A stretch of 64,000 bases of DNA from Halorussus aquaticus (GCF_024218795.1 NZ_CP100400.1:2356001-2420000); one strand, 5' to 3'; shown: positions 48,142 through 56,580, numbered from the stretch's first letter. The notes: generated by a model not told the origin, from the letters alone. A program made the numbers and translations.

Positions 48142-48207
48142 CGTATCGCTATTTGCGGAGAAAAATCGAGGCGAAAAACGCCCGAGCGTCGGGAGAAACG
48201 TCGCCGG

Positions 48208-48936
48208 TTATAGCGCGGCGTCGTAGTCTTCGTAGTCCGAAATTTCGACGCCTTCCTCGTCGATTTCGGCGAGCCACATGCCGTTGCCGGAGGCGGTGTC
48301 ACGTTCGACCGCGCTCTTCAGCGCGCGGATGGCGACTTCGCGGGCGTCGTCCTGACTGAGGTCCTCGTGGTAGTCCTGTTCGAGGACACCGAGCGCGAAC
48401 TGCGACCCGGACCCGGAGACGCTGTAGGTCTCTTCGGTCACGCCGCCGAGCGCGTCGTAGGAGTAGATGTGGCCGCCTTCCTCGTCCACGCCGCCGAGGA
48501 CCGGGACCGTGATGAGGAACGCGCCCGAGCGCAGGAGGTTGCTCGTCAGCGTCGAGAGCGCTTCCATGCTCATGTCCTCGCCGCGGCGGGTCTCGTAGAG
48601 GTTGTTCTCGACTTCGAGGTTACGGATGAGCGACTGGGCCGCGGAGACCGAACCCGAGATGGTGAGCGCGCCGGTCGGGTGGACCGCTTCGACCTTCTGG
48701 GCGGTCTTCGAGGAGACCATGTGGCCGAGACTCGCTCGCTGGTCGGTGACCATCACGACGCCGTCGGCGGTCGTCAGACCGATGGTCGTGGTCCCGGTCT
48801 TCAGTTCTTGGATGTCCTCGGTATCTACCGAGCGGTCCGGAATAGAGCCGATTTCGGGGGCGTACGGGTTCGTATCGTCGGGTTCGAGACGTGCGGCGTT
48901 CTGGGAGAACTCTGAACCGTGCATTGGGCTACGCAT
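48208..48936 (-). CDS. psmB: Proteasome subunit beta
   Basis: A 242-residue Ntn hydrolase of the 20S proteasome core. The propeptide of ~48 residues ends in LKTG, and mature Thr49 starts TTTIGLTTADGVVMVTDQRAS. The later Lys in the SSKTAQKVEA segment and the Ser/Asp network GSGSQFALG are intact. Archaeal proteasomes degrade proteins tagged by SAMP or unfolded by PAN. The ATG at 48936 (MRSPMHGSEF) matches the usual prosequence of haloarchaeal PsmB. A minus-strand TATA element (TTTTATC, 48964-48970) lies ~30 nt upstream. Confidence 0.94.
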   Translation of the reverse strand: MRSPMHGSEFSQNAARLEPDDTNPYAPEIGSIPDRSVDTEDIQELKTGTTTIGLTTADGVVMVTDQRASLGHMVSSKTAQKVEAVHPTGALTISGSVSAAQSLIRNLEVENNLYETRRGEDMSMEALSTLTSNLLRSGAFLITVPVLGGVDEEGGHIYSYDALGGVTEETYSVSGSGSQFALGVLEQDYHEDLSQDDAREVAIRALKSAVERDTASGNGMWLAEIDEEGVEISDYEDYDAAL

Positions 48937-49053
48937 TGGCTGTTTGTAGTTCGCCAGCACTGATAAAACCCACTCTTCAGGTGAACGACGCCGCCACGCC
49001 GCCAGCCGAATGCAGTCGCTGGGCGGGCGAGTACGCCGGTGAAAAATCGGTTC

Positions 49054-49221
49054 TTACGTCGTCGTTTCGTAGGTCCGTTCGAGTTTGTTCACCACTCTGT
49101 GGGCCGGGAGCGTGAAGCCGACCTGTCGGGTGGCGATGGCGAGCGGCAGCAGGAGGATGCTGGCCGCGACGCTGAACTGGTACAGGGCGAACAGTATCGC
49201 GTTGTGGAACCGGGTGGGCAT
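49054..49221 (-). CDS. Small single-helix membrane protein
   Basis: A 55-residue protein starting MPTRFHNAILFALYQFSVAA, with one hydrophobic helix (AILFALYQFSVAASILLLPLAIA) and a basic tail (THR-rich end). It follows the TATA-like CCTTTTATATAC (49257-49266) on the minus strand and two palindromes. No family is recognised, but conserved small haloarchaeal membrane proteins of this kind exist. Confidence 0.55.
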   Translation of the reverse strand: MPTRFHNAILFALYQFSVAASILLLPLAIATRQVGFTLPAHRVVNKLERTYETTT

Positions 49222-49543
49222 CGGAGTTCGTACCTCGAGCGAGGGTCGGCCGACCGTATATAAAAGGATTTCTGAAATATATATTAGATAATGGTCTATG
49301 GTGTCGTTTCGTGGCGCTTCCCTCTTGCGATTCAATTACGGTTGCGTTACGTCCAACTGAGGCGGGACGCCGAACCGCGCGGACGTAGGCGTCGGCTTGG
49401 CGACGGTCGGTGTACGCATAACTTATGAGGATTATCCGGTTCACGTGCGCGGTCGGCGCGCGGCCGACACGCCGGTCAGACGCGCAGGGTGCTGGCCGTC
49501 GGGAAACCGAAAGACACGAACCCTCACGGGACGACTCCCCGAT
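49222..49543. other. 322-bp intergenic region with promoter elements
   Basis: The gap between the small membrane protein and the DUF555 gene contains AT-rich promoter sequence at 49256-49300 and a second AT-rich element near 49415-49440 (ATAACTTATGAGGATTAT). I see no gene in it. Two palindromes at 49233-49255 lie by the minus-strand promoter. Confidence 0.6.
49233..49255 (-). promoter_or_regulatory. Two adjacent palindromes before the small membrane-protein gene
   Basis: CCTCG-AG-CGAGG (49233-49244) and the perfect 12-bp palindrome GGTCGGCCGACC (49244-49255) lie between the TATA-like element and the ATG at 49221. They may be operator sites or a short leader structure. Confidence 0.4.
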
Positions 49544-49921
49544 ATGAGCAACTATCTCGTTGCGATGGAGGCGGCTTGGTTGGTACGCGACGTAGAGGAC
49601 ATCGACGACGCGATCGGCGTCGCGGTCAGCGAGGCCGGAAAGCGACTGAACGACCAGAGCATGGACTACGTCGAGGTCGAAGTCGGCGCGACCGGATGCC
49701 CGGCCTGCGGGGAACCGTTCGACTCGGCGTTCATCGCCGCGGGCACCGCGCTCGTGGGCCTCCTGCTGGAGATGAAGGTGTTCAACGCCGAGGGCGAGGA
49801 ACACGCCCAGCGCATCGCCAAGAGCGAGGTCGGTGGCGCGCTCCGAGACGTGCCCCTCGAAGTCGTCGAGACCATCGAGTACGAGGAGGACGAGGAAATC
49901 GAACTCGGGAAGGACGAGTAG
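49544..49921 (+). CDS. DUF555/UPF0212 family protein
   Basis: A 125-residue conserved archaeal protein ([19 protein letters not shown]). The [16 protein letters not shown] segment has a CxxC that may bind a metal. The C-terminus is strongly acidic. DUF555 is widespread in archaea with no established function. The ATG at 49544 is supported by conservation of the N-terminus; the upstream frame is non-coding. Confidence 0.85.
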   Translation: MSNYLVAMEAAWLVRDVEDIDDAIGVAVSEAGKRLNDQSMDYVEVEVGATGCPACGEPFDSAFIAAGTALVGLLLEMKVFNAEGEEHAQRIAKSEVGGALRDVPLEVVETIEYEEDEEIELGKDE

Positions 49922-50145
49922 GCGACTCCCGCAGTCGAACTGTTCTCACGCTGATTCTCCCGCCGCGAAGCGACCCTCGTAAGACGGAGCGCGGACGCCG
50001 CGACGCGAAACGGTGTTCGAACCCCGGACGGGAGAACGCGGATTTATCGAAGTCGGAGTTCCAGAACGATTTCGACACTCAGGGGTGTGAGACCGCGTAA
50101 CCGAGGCGGGCGGCGTCCGCCGAACGGTAGTCCGAAGCTTTATTT

Positions 50146-50160
50146 ATAACCCATGGTTAT
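50146..50160 (+). promoter_or_regulatory. TATA and ATAACC-CAT-GGTTAT operator of the XRE-CBS gene
   Basis: A perfect 6-bp inverted repeat with a 3-nt spacer (50146-50160) overlaps the TATA element TTTATAA at 50143-50149. The start at 50169 lies about 24 nt after TATA, so a leaderless transcript is likely. The gene encodes a DNA-binding XRE protein, so autoregulation is a natural reading. Confidence 0.5.
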
Positions 50161-50168
50161 CCCCGAAT

Positions 50169-50708
50169 ATGGAACTACCGACGCCCCAAGACCTCCGGGA
50201 ACGCCGGACCGAACTCGGCCTGACTCAGAGCGAGTTGGCCGACCGCGCGGGCGTCTCTCAGCCGCTCATCGCCCGCATCGAAGGCGGCGACGTGGACCCC
50301 AGACTCTCGACGCTCCGCCACATCGTGGACGCGCTCGACGAGTCCGAGGGCGACATCGTCCGCGCGGGCGACCTGATGCACGAGGACGTCGTCAGCGTCG
50401 CTCCCGACGACCCGGTGAACCGTGCGGTCTCGAAGATGCAGGAGGAGGGCTTCTCGCAGATGCCGGTCATCGAGAACGGCGTGCCGGTCGGGTCCATCAG
50501 TTTCGAGGACCTGATGAGCGTCGGCGAGGACGCCCGCGACCAGCCCGTCAGCGAGTTCATGGGCGAGAGCTTCCCGACCAAGTCCCGGAACGCCACGCTC
50601 GACGAACTCAGCACCGACCTCGGCCACAACAAGGCGGTCGTCGTGACCGAGCGCGGCAACACGGTCGGCATCATCACCGAGGCCGACATCGCGGCGCGAC
50701 TGTCGTGA
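50169..50708 (+). CDS. XRE-family HTH regulator with two CBS domains
   Basis: A 179-residue protein. Residues 8-58 are a lambda repressor-like HTH (LRERRTELGLTQSELADRAGVSQPLIARIEGGDVDPRLSTLRHIVDAL). Two CBS domains follow, at about 65-120 (MHEDVVSVAPDDPVNRAVSKMQEEGFSQMPV) and 127-179 (FMGESFPTKSRNATLDEL to IITEADIAARLS). CBS pairs bind adenosyl nucleotides, so the regulator may sense energy status. A perfect inverted repeat on its promoter supports autoregulation. No neighbour is an obvious target. Confidence 0.85.
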   Translation: MELPTPQDLRERRTELGLTQSELADRAGVSQPLIARIEGGDVDPRLSTLRHIVDALDESEGDIVRAGDLMHEDVVSVAPDDPVNRAVSKMQEEGFSQMPVIENGVPVGSISFEDLMSVGEDARDQPVSEFMGESFPTKSRNATLDELSTDLGHNKAVVVTERGNTVGIITEADIAARLS

Positions 50709-50828
50709 GCAGTCCGACTGTTCTCCGAGACAGACCGCCCCGGTAGTCGGTATGCGTATCGTTTCCGTCGGCTGATTCTCGTCTTCGTCCGCCGCTTCGC
50801 CGAAAATACTCGGTGTCGAGTCGCCGAC

Positions 50829-51581
50829 CTACAGGCCGCTGTAGTCCTTCTGAATCGCACCGAGGGCGCTGACGGTCTGGTAGTTGTCGCTCGGGATTGG
50901 CTTCGGACTGTTGTTCCGCTCGATACCGAAGTGGAGGTGCGGTCCGGTCGAGTTGCCCGAGTTGCCCATGCCGCCGATGTGGTCGCCTCGGCTGACTCGC
51001 TGGCCGTCCGAGACCGCGAAGCTGTTGAGGTGGCCGTACTCCGTCTCGTAGCCGTTCTCGTGGACGATGTAGACGTAGTTTCCGTAGCCGCCGGAGTCGT
51101 AGGCGGTGTACGCGGTTCCGGCGCGCGCGGCGTAGATGGGCGTCCCAACGCCGGTGACGTTGTTGTCGACGTCCACGCCGCCGTGGAACCCGCTGGAGCG
51201 CTGGCCGTAGTCCGACGAGATGATGCCGTCCATCGGCCAGACGATGTCGGTGCCCGCGCTGCCGCCGCCCGCGGATGTCAGGTACCGTTCGACCGACCAG
51301 CCCCACACGTCGCGATTGAGCCAGTGGATACCCCACCACCTGTACCCGTCCTCGTCGGTCGGCCCGTTGACTATTTCGCCGACCTCACCGGCGTTCACCG
51401 TGGCGACGACGGACGACTCCGTTCCCGGTCGCTTTCGCGTGTTCAAACGGGTCGTCGCTTCGACCTGCTCTCCGTCCGTGAACGCGCTCGCGGTACCGCC
51501 GAACGCGGCGGTTCCGGCGATTCCCGTCGCGGCGATTCCGAGCGATTTGACGATAGAACGTCGATTGAGTTTCTCTGGCAT
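50829..51581 (-). CDS. Tat-exported M23 (LytM-type) peptidase with SH3 domain
   Basis: A 250-residue secreted enzyme. The Tat motif NRRSIVKSLGIAATG opens the chain. Residues ~38-103 form an SH3-like domain (TTRLNTRKRPGTESS to WGWSVERYL). The M23 domain has metal ligands His133, Asp137 (FHGGVDVDN), His184 (YGHLNS) and His215-x-His217 (GPHLHFG), so the zinc site appears complete. In bacteria these enzymes cut peptidoglycan cross-links. Haloarchaea lack peptidoglycan, so attack on bacterial cell walls or on another peptide bond is likely. ATG 51581 is chosen over an upstream TTG. Confidence 0.88.
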   Translation of the reverse strand: MPEKLNRRSIVKSLGIAATGIAGTAAFGGTASAFTDGEQVEATTRLNTRKRPGTESSVVATVNAGEVGEIVNGPTDEDGYRWWGIHWLNRDVWGWSVERYLTSAGGGSAGTDIVWPMDGIISSDYGQRSSGFHGGVDVDNNVTGVGTPIYAARAGTAYTAYDSGGYGNYVYIVHENGYETEYGHLNSFAVSDGQRVSRGDHIGGMGNSGNSTGPHLHFGIERNNSPKPIPSDNYQTVSALGAIQKDYSGL

Positions 51582-51811
51582 ATCCAGTTCCAACCTACTC
51601 TCGGATGGATTAATTTTTTTCGGTGTGAGGAAATTAATTTAGGTAGTTTGAAGATGCCAGTGGTTGCTGTCGCCGCCGTGCAGGTTCTAAGCGTGGGCAG
51701 TCCCGCGATATCGCGGTCCGTCGCGCGCGAACGAGACGTCGGGAAAATACCGAACCAAGTCACCACTCTACACACGAAGAATTATCCGGTCCGGTTCCGT
51801 GAGTTCGCGGT

Positions 51812-52933
51812 ATGACAGGCTTCTCCGACAGGGTCGAGCAGGTCTCCATCAGCGGCATCCGCGAAGTGTTCGAGGCGGCGGGCGAGGACGCCATCAACCT
51901 CGGACTCGGACAACCCGACTTCCCGACGCCGGAACACGCCCGGCAGGCCGCGGTCGAGGCCATCGAGGCCGGGAAGGCCGACGCCTACACCTCCAACAAG
52001 GGGACGCGCGAACTCCGGGAGGCCATCAGCGCGAAGCACGACCGGGACAACGACTTCTCGGTCCCGCCCGAGAACCTCGTCGCCACTTCGGGCGGGAGCG
52101 AAGCGCTCCACATCGCGCTGGAGGCACACGTGAACGCGGGCGAGGAAGTCGTCTTCCCCGACCCCGGATTCGTCTCCTACGACGCGCTGACCCGCCTCGC
52201 GGGCGGCGACCCCGAGCCAGTTCCCCTCCGAGAGGACTTGACCTTGGACCCCGCGACTGTCGAGGACGCCATCACCGAGGACACCGCGGCGTTCGTCGTC
52301 AACAGTCCCGCGAACCCGACCGGCGCGGTCCAGAGCGAGGACGACGTGCGGGAGTTCGCCCGCATCGCCGACGAACACGACGTGCTGTGCATCTCCGACG
52401 AGGTGTACGAACACATCGTCTTCGACGGCGACCACCACTCGCCGATGGCCTACGCCGAGTCGGACAACGTGGTCGTCGTCAACGCCTGCTCGAAGACCTA
52501 CTCGATGACCGGGTGGCGACTCGGGTGGGTCGCCGCCAGCGAGCGCCGCATCGAGCGCATGCTCCGGGTCCACCAGTACGGGCAGGCCTGCGCCAGTGCC
52601 CCGGCCCAGTTCGCCGCCGAGGCCGCGCTCTCCGGACCGCAGGACCAAGTCGAGGAGATGGTGGCCGCCTTCGAGGAGCGCCGGGACGTCCTCCTCGACG
52701 GTCTGGCCGACATGGGCATCGACTGCCCGACGCCTCGCGGCGCGTTCTACGCCATGCCGAAGGTGCCCGACGGGTGGGTGGACGAGGTCATCGACCGCGG
52801 CGTCGTGGTCGTCCCCGGCGACGCCTTCGGCGACCACGGCGACGGGTACGCCCGCATCTCCTACGCGACGGACATGGAGACGCTGAAGGAGGCCATCGAA
52901 GTCATGCGCGAGGCGACGAACGCGGTCCGATAG
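51812..52933 (+). CDS. Pyridoxal phosphate-dependent class I/II aminotransferase
   Basis: A 373-residue aminotransferase. The PLP lysine is Lys228 in NACSKTYSMTGWRLGW, with NSPANPTG (164-171) and ISDEVYEHIVF (195-205) as cofactor contacts. GQPDFPTP near residues 34-40 is typical of the aspartate/aromatic aminotransferase subgroup. It probably transfers amino groups to 2-oxoglutarate from aspartate or a related amino acid. The start ATG at 51812 gives MTGFSDRVEQ. It is expressed alone. Confidence 0.88.
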   Translation: MTGFSDRVEQVSISGIREVFEAAGEDAINLGLGQPDFPTPEHARQAAVEAIEAGKADAYTSNKGTRELREAISAKHDRDNDFSVPPENLVATSGGSEALHIALEAHVNAGEEVVFPDPGFVSYDALTRLAGGDPEPVPLREDLTLDPATVEDAITEDTAAFVVNSPANPTGAVQSEDDVREFARIADEHDVLCISDEVYEHIVFDGDHHSPMAYAESDNVVVVNACSKTYSMTGWRLGWVAASERRIERMLRVHQYGQACASAPAQFAAEAALSGPQDQVEEMVAAFEERRDVLLDGLADMGIDCPTPRGAFYAMPKVPDGWVDEVIDRGVVVVPGDAFGDHGDGYARISYATDMETLKEAIEVMREATNAVR

Positions 52934-53092
52934 AGACGGGGACTCCTCGGTTTCGAGGGTAACTGGCTCCGTCTTGCGCTCCGCTTCGGTGAAATTCGGG
53001 TGCCGAGAGACCTCTCGCACCGGTTCCGGCGACCGAGTCGGTCCCGTTACCGCCCTGAGATTTTATGCGTCTTGCCCCCGTCTACTGCTATC

Positions 53093-53944
53093 ATGCCTAT
53101 CTCGCGCCGGGAGTCCGGCATCGCGCCCGCGGTCCGCGCACTGGCGTCTCAGGTCCACCCCGTGTTCATGCTGCCCCCGGTCGCCTGCTCGCTGTTCGGC
53201 GGCGTGCTGGCGGGGGCGTTCGCTCCGCTTGCGGGGGCGCTTCACACGACGGCCATCTTCGCGGCGGTCTACACCGCCCACATCAAGGACGGCTACGTCG
53301 ATTTCTACCTCCGCGACGAGGACGACGACCACCCGCTCTCCGAGCGCGGGTGTAAGGCCGCGCTCGCCGGTTCGACCGCGCTGTTCGCCGCCTGTATGGC
53401 GGGTCTGTGGCTCAGGGTCGGTCTCGGCGCGGTCCTGCTGACGCTCCCGACGTGGCTGGTCGCCTACCACCACGCCCCGCAGTTGGACACCAACCCCGTG
53501 ACCGCCACGACCGGCTACCCCCTCGGCATCGCGCTCGCCATCCTCGGTGGGTACTTCGTGCAGGCCGGAACGCTCGCGCCAATCGCGGTCGCCTTCGCGG
53601 CGGTGTTCCTCGTCCTGCTCTCGGGCGTGAAGGTCATCGACGACGCGCAGGACTTCGACTACGACAAGTCCATCCAGAAACGGACCGTCGCGGTGACGGT
53701 GGGACCGCGACGCGCTCGGACCGCGGCCTACGCGCTGATGGCGACCGCGCTCGTCCTCGTCGTCGCGCTGACCGCGCTCTCGGTCTTTCCGCCGAGTAGC
53801 GTGGCCGCTGTCGCCGGATTCGGGGCGGTGGCGGGCGTCGCTCGCCGCGCCGACGCGGAACTGGCGACGATGCTCCTCGTCCGGGGGTCTTACGTCTTCC
53901 TCGCCCTGTTGCTGGTCGCGGTGTGGTTCCGGCCGTTCGCGTGA
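53093..53944 (+). CDS. UbiA-family prenyltransferase
   Basis: A 283-residue membrane enzyme with about eight hydrophobic segments. Aspartate-rich motifs for prenyl diphosphate and magnesium are seen: IKDGYVDFYLRDEDDDHPLSERG near residue 64 and VIDDAQDFDYDKSIQKRTVAV near residue 182. Possible products include a menaquinone precursor, a carotenoid-chain addition or a lipid intermediate. The ATG at 53093 (MPISRRESGIAPAV) is preferred. No pathway neighbours help to choose. Confidence 0.78.
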   Translation: MPISRRESGIAPAVRALASQVHPVFMLPPVACSLFGGVLAGAFAPLAGALHTTAIFAAVYTAHIKDGYVDFYLRDEDDDHPLSERGCKAALAGSTALFAACMAGLWLRVGLGAVLLTLPTWLVAYHHAPQLDTNPVTATTGYPLGIALAILGGYFVQAGTLAPIAVAFAAVFLVLLSGVKVIDDAQDFDYDKSIQKRTVAVTVGPRRARTAAYALMATALVLVVALTALSVFPPSSVAAVAGFGAVAGVARRADAELATMLLVRGSYVFLALLLVAVWFRPFA

Positions 53945-54171
53945 AGATTCGACGTTCGAGGGAGTGGACGCGTCGGCGGTCTCGGCGTTGTTCCGAACCT
54001 GACCGACCGAGACGACGTCCCCGAGACCCGCCACGCCGGAGGGAGGTCGAAATCTGCGTTTTCACGCCGCCCCGGAACGGTAATCCGGAACGCGCTGGAG
54101 AAACGGTCCCGTGCGCCCGCCGAAACTCGGGTTACGACGGGTTAGACCCGACTTAGTTCCGAGGTAGTCCA

Positions 54172-54189
54172 TCGTTCAACGCTGAACGA
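54172..54189 (+). promoter_or_regulatory. TCGTTC-N6-GAACGA site before the first DUF7282 gene
   Basis: The arms TCGTTC (54172-54177) and GAACGA (54184-54189) are perfect inverted repeats; the flanks extend the match to 8 bp. The site ends 50 nt before the ATG at 54239. A site with the same arms lies at an equal distance from the second paralogue. Confidence 0.6.
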
Positions 54190-54238
54190 TAGCCGCGTTT
54201 CTTTCCGAACTCGGTAGTGGCTCCGACGAGGTGTTTCG

Positions 54239-54868
54239 ATGACACGAAAGCTAATCATCGTAGCGATAGTAGCGATGCTCGCCATGGGAACGTCGGCGGC
54301 GCTGGCGCTGGGTGCCAGTCCGCAGGCGACCACAGACGCGACCATGGCACAGGAGACGACCACGGCAGTCGGCCAGACGACGACAGTGGCAGAGACGGCG
54401 AACGTCACCTTCCAGAACCAGAGTTCCAACGGTAGCGCCGTCGTCGTCGAGCGCGTGGTCGTCCCCGAGGGCGGCTTCATCGCGATTCACGAGGCCGAGA
54501 GCGCCGCTCAGATGACCGAGACTGAGATGGCCACCGAGACGGCGATGGAGACCCCGACCGCCGCGGCCGGTGAGGCCGCCCAGCGGTACACCGCCGGTGC
54601 GGTCATCGGGAACTCCACGTACCTCGAACCCGGCGTCCACGAGAACGTGACGGTCCAGCTCGACCAGCCGCTCGAAGAGAGTCAGGTGCTCATCGCGATG
54701 CCCCACCTCGACACGAACGACAACCAGCAGTACGAGTTCCCGGAGGCCGACGAACCCTACACGCAGGCCGGTCAGGCCGTCACCGACTGGGCCAACGTGA
54801 CCGTCGAAGCGGGCGCGGCCGTGACGACGACTGCGGCGGGTGCTCAGACCACGACCGAAGAGATGTAA
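54239..54868 (+). CDS. Secreted DUF7282-domain protein (paralogue 1)
   Basis: A 209-residue protein with a hydrophobic signal (LIIVAIVAMLAMGTSAALA) and a Thr-rich spacer. A beta-rich domain follows (VTFQNQSSNGSAVVVERVVVPEGGFIAIHE ... IGNSTYLEPGVHENVTVQLDQPL ... MPHLDTNDNQQYEFPEADEPYT). It resembles the DUF7282 secreted domains of haloarchaea, which have several Asn-x-Ser/Thr sites and no known enzymatic role. The C-terminus is Thr/Glu-rich. A near-identical gene follows at 55031, a tandem duplication. A surface-adhesion role is plausible, not proven. Confidence 0.8.
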   Translation: MTRKLIIVAIVAMLAMGTSAALALGASPQATTDATMAQETTTAVGQTTTVAETANVTFQNQSSNGSAVVVERVVVPEGGFIAIHEAESAAQMTETEMATETAMETPTAAAGEAAQRYTAGAVIGNSTYLEPGVHENVTVQLDQPLEESQVLIAMPHLDTNDNQQYEFPEADEPYTQAGQAVTDWANVTVEAGAAVTTTAAGAQTTTEEM

Positions 54869-54901
54869 CACCCGAGTGCGATTCGGCGATACTACTTCGA
54901 C

Positions 54902-54907
54902 CTTTTT
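54902..54907 (+). terminator. T-run after first DUF7282 gene
   Basis: Six T residues in a GC-rich setting 33 nt after the stop of the first paralogue. This would separate its transcript from the second paralogue, which has its own upstream site. Confidence 0.45.
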
Positions 54908-54964
54908 TCGACGGCCGACACCGCGTCGGTGTGCAGTAAAGCGACGTTCACAGCGAGTATCGAG

Positions 54965-54982
54965 TCGTTCCGCGCTGAACGA
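54965..54982 (+). promoter_or_regulatory. TCGTTC-N6-GAACGA site before the second DUF7282 gene
   Basis: The arms TCGTTC (54965-54970) and GAACGA (54977-54982) match the site at 54172-54189 in 16 of 18 bases. It ends 49 nt before the ATG at 55031, one base from the spacing of the first gene. Confidence 0.6.
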
Positions 54983-55030
54983 TTGATACGCTCTTCCCTC
55001 CATCCGACGTGTGTCCGCGCGGAGCGACAC

Positions 55031-55708
55031 ATGACACGAAAGATAGCGGTTCTGGCGGTCGTCGCGCTGGTCGTCGCCGGAACGTCGGCGGCGCTCGCGG
55101 CGAGCGGCGGACCGTCCGCCGCGACCGACGACGCAACGCTCGCACAGGAGACCACGACGGTAGCGGAGGACAACGAGACGGCGGCGGAAGACGGAGAGAC
55201 GACGGCCGAACAGGAGACGACGACGGCGGAAGGGCAGGTCGGCGCCGAGAGCGCGCGCATCACCTTCCTGAATCAGAGCGCGGGCTTCACTTTCACCGGG
55301 GGAGAGCCGAACCAGACGACGGTGCTGATTGAACGCGCCGTCGTCCCCGAAGGCGGCTTCGTCGTCATTCACGAAGCGACGAACGTCTCGGGCGAGTTCG
55401 CCACGGAGGGACAGGTCTCGGTCGGTGACGTGGTCGGCAACTCCACCTACCTCGAACCGGGCGTCCACAGCAACGTCGTGGTGGAGTTGAACGAGACAGT
55501 CAACGAGAGCAAGACGCTCGTCGCGATGGCTCACCGCGACACGAACGACAACCAGCAGTACGACTTCCCGGAGGCCGACGAACCGTACACCCGCGGCGGG
55601 TCGCCCGTCATCGACACGGGGTACATCATCGTCGAGTACGACGTGATAGACCTCACGTTCGGCGAGACGACCACGGCAGCGGCAAACGAGACGACGACGG
55701 AGACGTGA
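55031..55708 (+). CDS. Secreted DUF7282-domain protein (paralogue 2)
   Basis: A 225-residue paralogue of the preceding gene. Signal, Thr/Glu-rich spacer and DUF7282-like domain follow in the same order, and the segment HRDTNDNQQYDFPEADEPYT is almost the same as the first copy. The start ATG at 55031 gives MTRKIAVLAVV; the upstream frame is not coding. It has its own upstream TCGTTC-N6-GAACGA site and is probably expressed from a separate promoter under the same control. Confidence 0.8.
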   Translation: MTRKIAVLAVVALVVAGTSAALAASGGPSAATDDATLAQETTTVAEDNETAAEDGETTAEQETTTAEGQVGAESARITFLNQSAGFTFTGGEPNQTTVLIERAVVPEGGFVVIHEATNVSGEFATEGQVSVGDVVGNSTYLEPGVHSNVVVELNETVNESKTLVAMAHRDTNDNQQYDFPEADEPYTRGGSPVIDTGYIIVEYDVIDLTFGETTTAAANETTTET

Positions 55709-55768
55709 GGAAATCGGACGCTGACGGACGACGGGTACTCCGATTCTTTCGGTCGTTTCGGTCAGGTT

Positions 55769-56041
55769 TCAGGCGAGCGCCACAAGAACGACTCCGAGGA
55801 CGGAGAAGACGGCACCGAGAACCACTGCGAAGACAGCGTACGCCGGAATCGAAGTCGCCTCAGGGTCACTCGTGAGGACGTTGTACATCGACACGACGAC
55901 CATTCCGCCGCCGCCGAACGTCATCAGAGCGACCGGAACATCGACCCCGTCCGCGGCGGAGGACAGAAGGGCCTTCGACCCGAATGCCGCGCCGATAATC
56001 GCCATCGAACCGTGGTAGAGATGGAACCGATGCACGGACAC
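55769..56041 (-). CDS. Small three-helix membrane protein
   Basis: A 90-residue protein with about three hydrophobic segments, ending IPAYAVFAVVLGAVFSVLGVVLVALA. The GTG at 56041 gives MSVHRFHLYHGSMAIIG; an ATG at 56005 would shorten it by 12 residues and lose the His-rich start. No family is recognised. Confidence 0.5.
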   Translation of the reverse strand: MSVHRFHLYHGSMAIIGAAFGSKALLSSAADGVDVPVALMTFGGGGMVVVSMYNVLTSDPEATSIPAYAVFAVVLGAVFSVLGVVLVALA

Positions 56042-56095
56042 TATTCACGACAGACAGCTTAGGTATCGTTCTTTCGGTGGAGCGTTCCCGACGCT

Positions 56096-56527
56096 TCACT
56101 CGTCGGCGAGTGCCCGACACCGCGCGACCCACTTCTCGTCGAAGTCGTCGTCGTTCAGCACCCGACCCGCGAGGTCCGCGATTTCGGTGACGCCCGCTTC
56201 GTCGCACCACCGGACGCACTCCCGGTAAACGTCCATCGGCAGGTCGTCGGTGTCCCGAACGACTCGGAGTTCGTCGGCCCCCGAGAGAGAGGCGGCGAAC
56301 GCGCGAGTGTGGCCGTCGGTCAGCGTCCAGTCACCGCCGATTTTTCGGACCGGCAGGGGGTCGTAGTTCGGGTCCGCGAAGTCGAACCACTGGGTCACGA
56401 AGGAGAGTTTCAGGCCGTTCAGGTAGAGTTGGCTCGGTCGCGGGCGGTCGATGGCGACCGAGAAGGATTCGGGACTCTCGCACGCGGCGTCGCAGTCGTC
56501 GGACTCGGACCCGTGAGTGTCGGTCAC
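56096..56527 (-). CDS. ParB-like nuclease-fold protein
   Basis: A 143-residue protein. The segment LPVRKIGGDWTLTDGHTRAFAASLSG resembles the ParB/Srx DGHxR motif used for nucleotide binding or chromosome-partition-type interaction; an LYLNGLKL strand precedes it. The C-terminal helical part holds two Cys (ECVRWCDEAG). The GTG start at 56527 is the first in frame. It is 54 bp from the divergent hydrolase gene. The function is unknown; a plasmid or phage origin is possible for such proteins, but no other mobile genes are seen. Confidence 0.6.
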   Translation of the reverse strand: MTDTHGSESDDCDAACESPESFSVAIDRPRPSQLYLNGLKLSFVTQWFDFADPNYDPLPVRKIGGDWTLTDGHTRAFAASLSGADELRVVRDTDDLPMDVYRECVRWCDEAGVTEIADLAGRVLNDDDFDEKWVARCRALADE

Positions 56528-56580
56528 GTCGAACCCTCGGACGCCTCAAGATTTAATCGTTTGTCACTCACACGTTCGGT

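Noticed and set aside
50011..50030. A tRNA T-loop-like GTTCGAACCCCGG.
   Set aside because: The flanks cannot form a T-stem or acceptor stem, so there is no tRNA.
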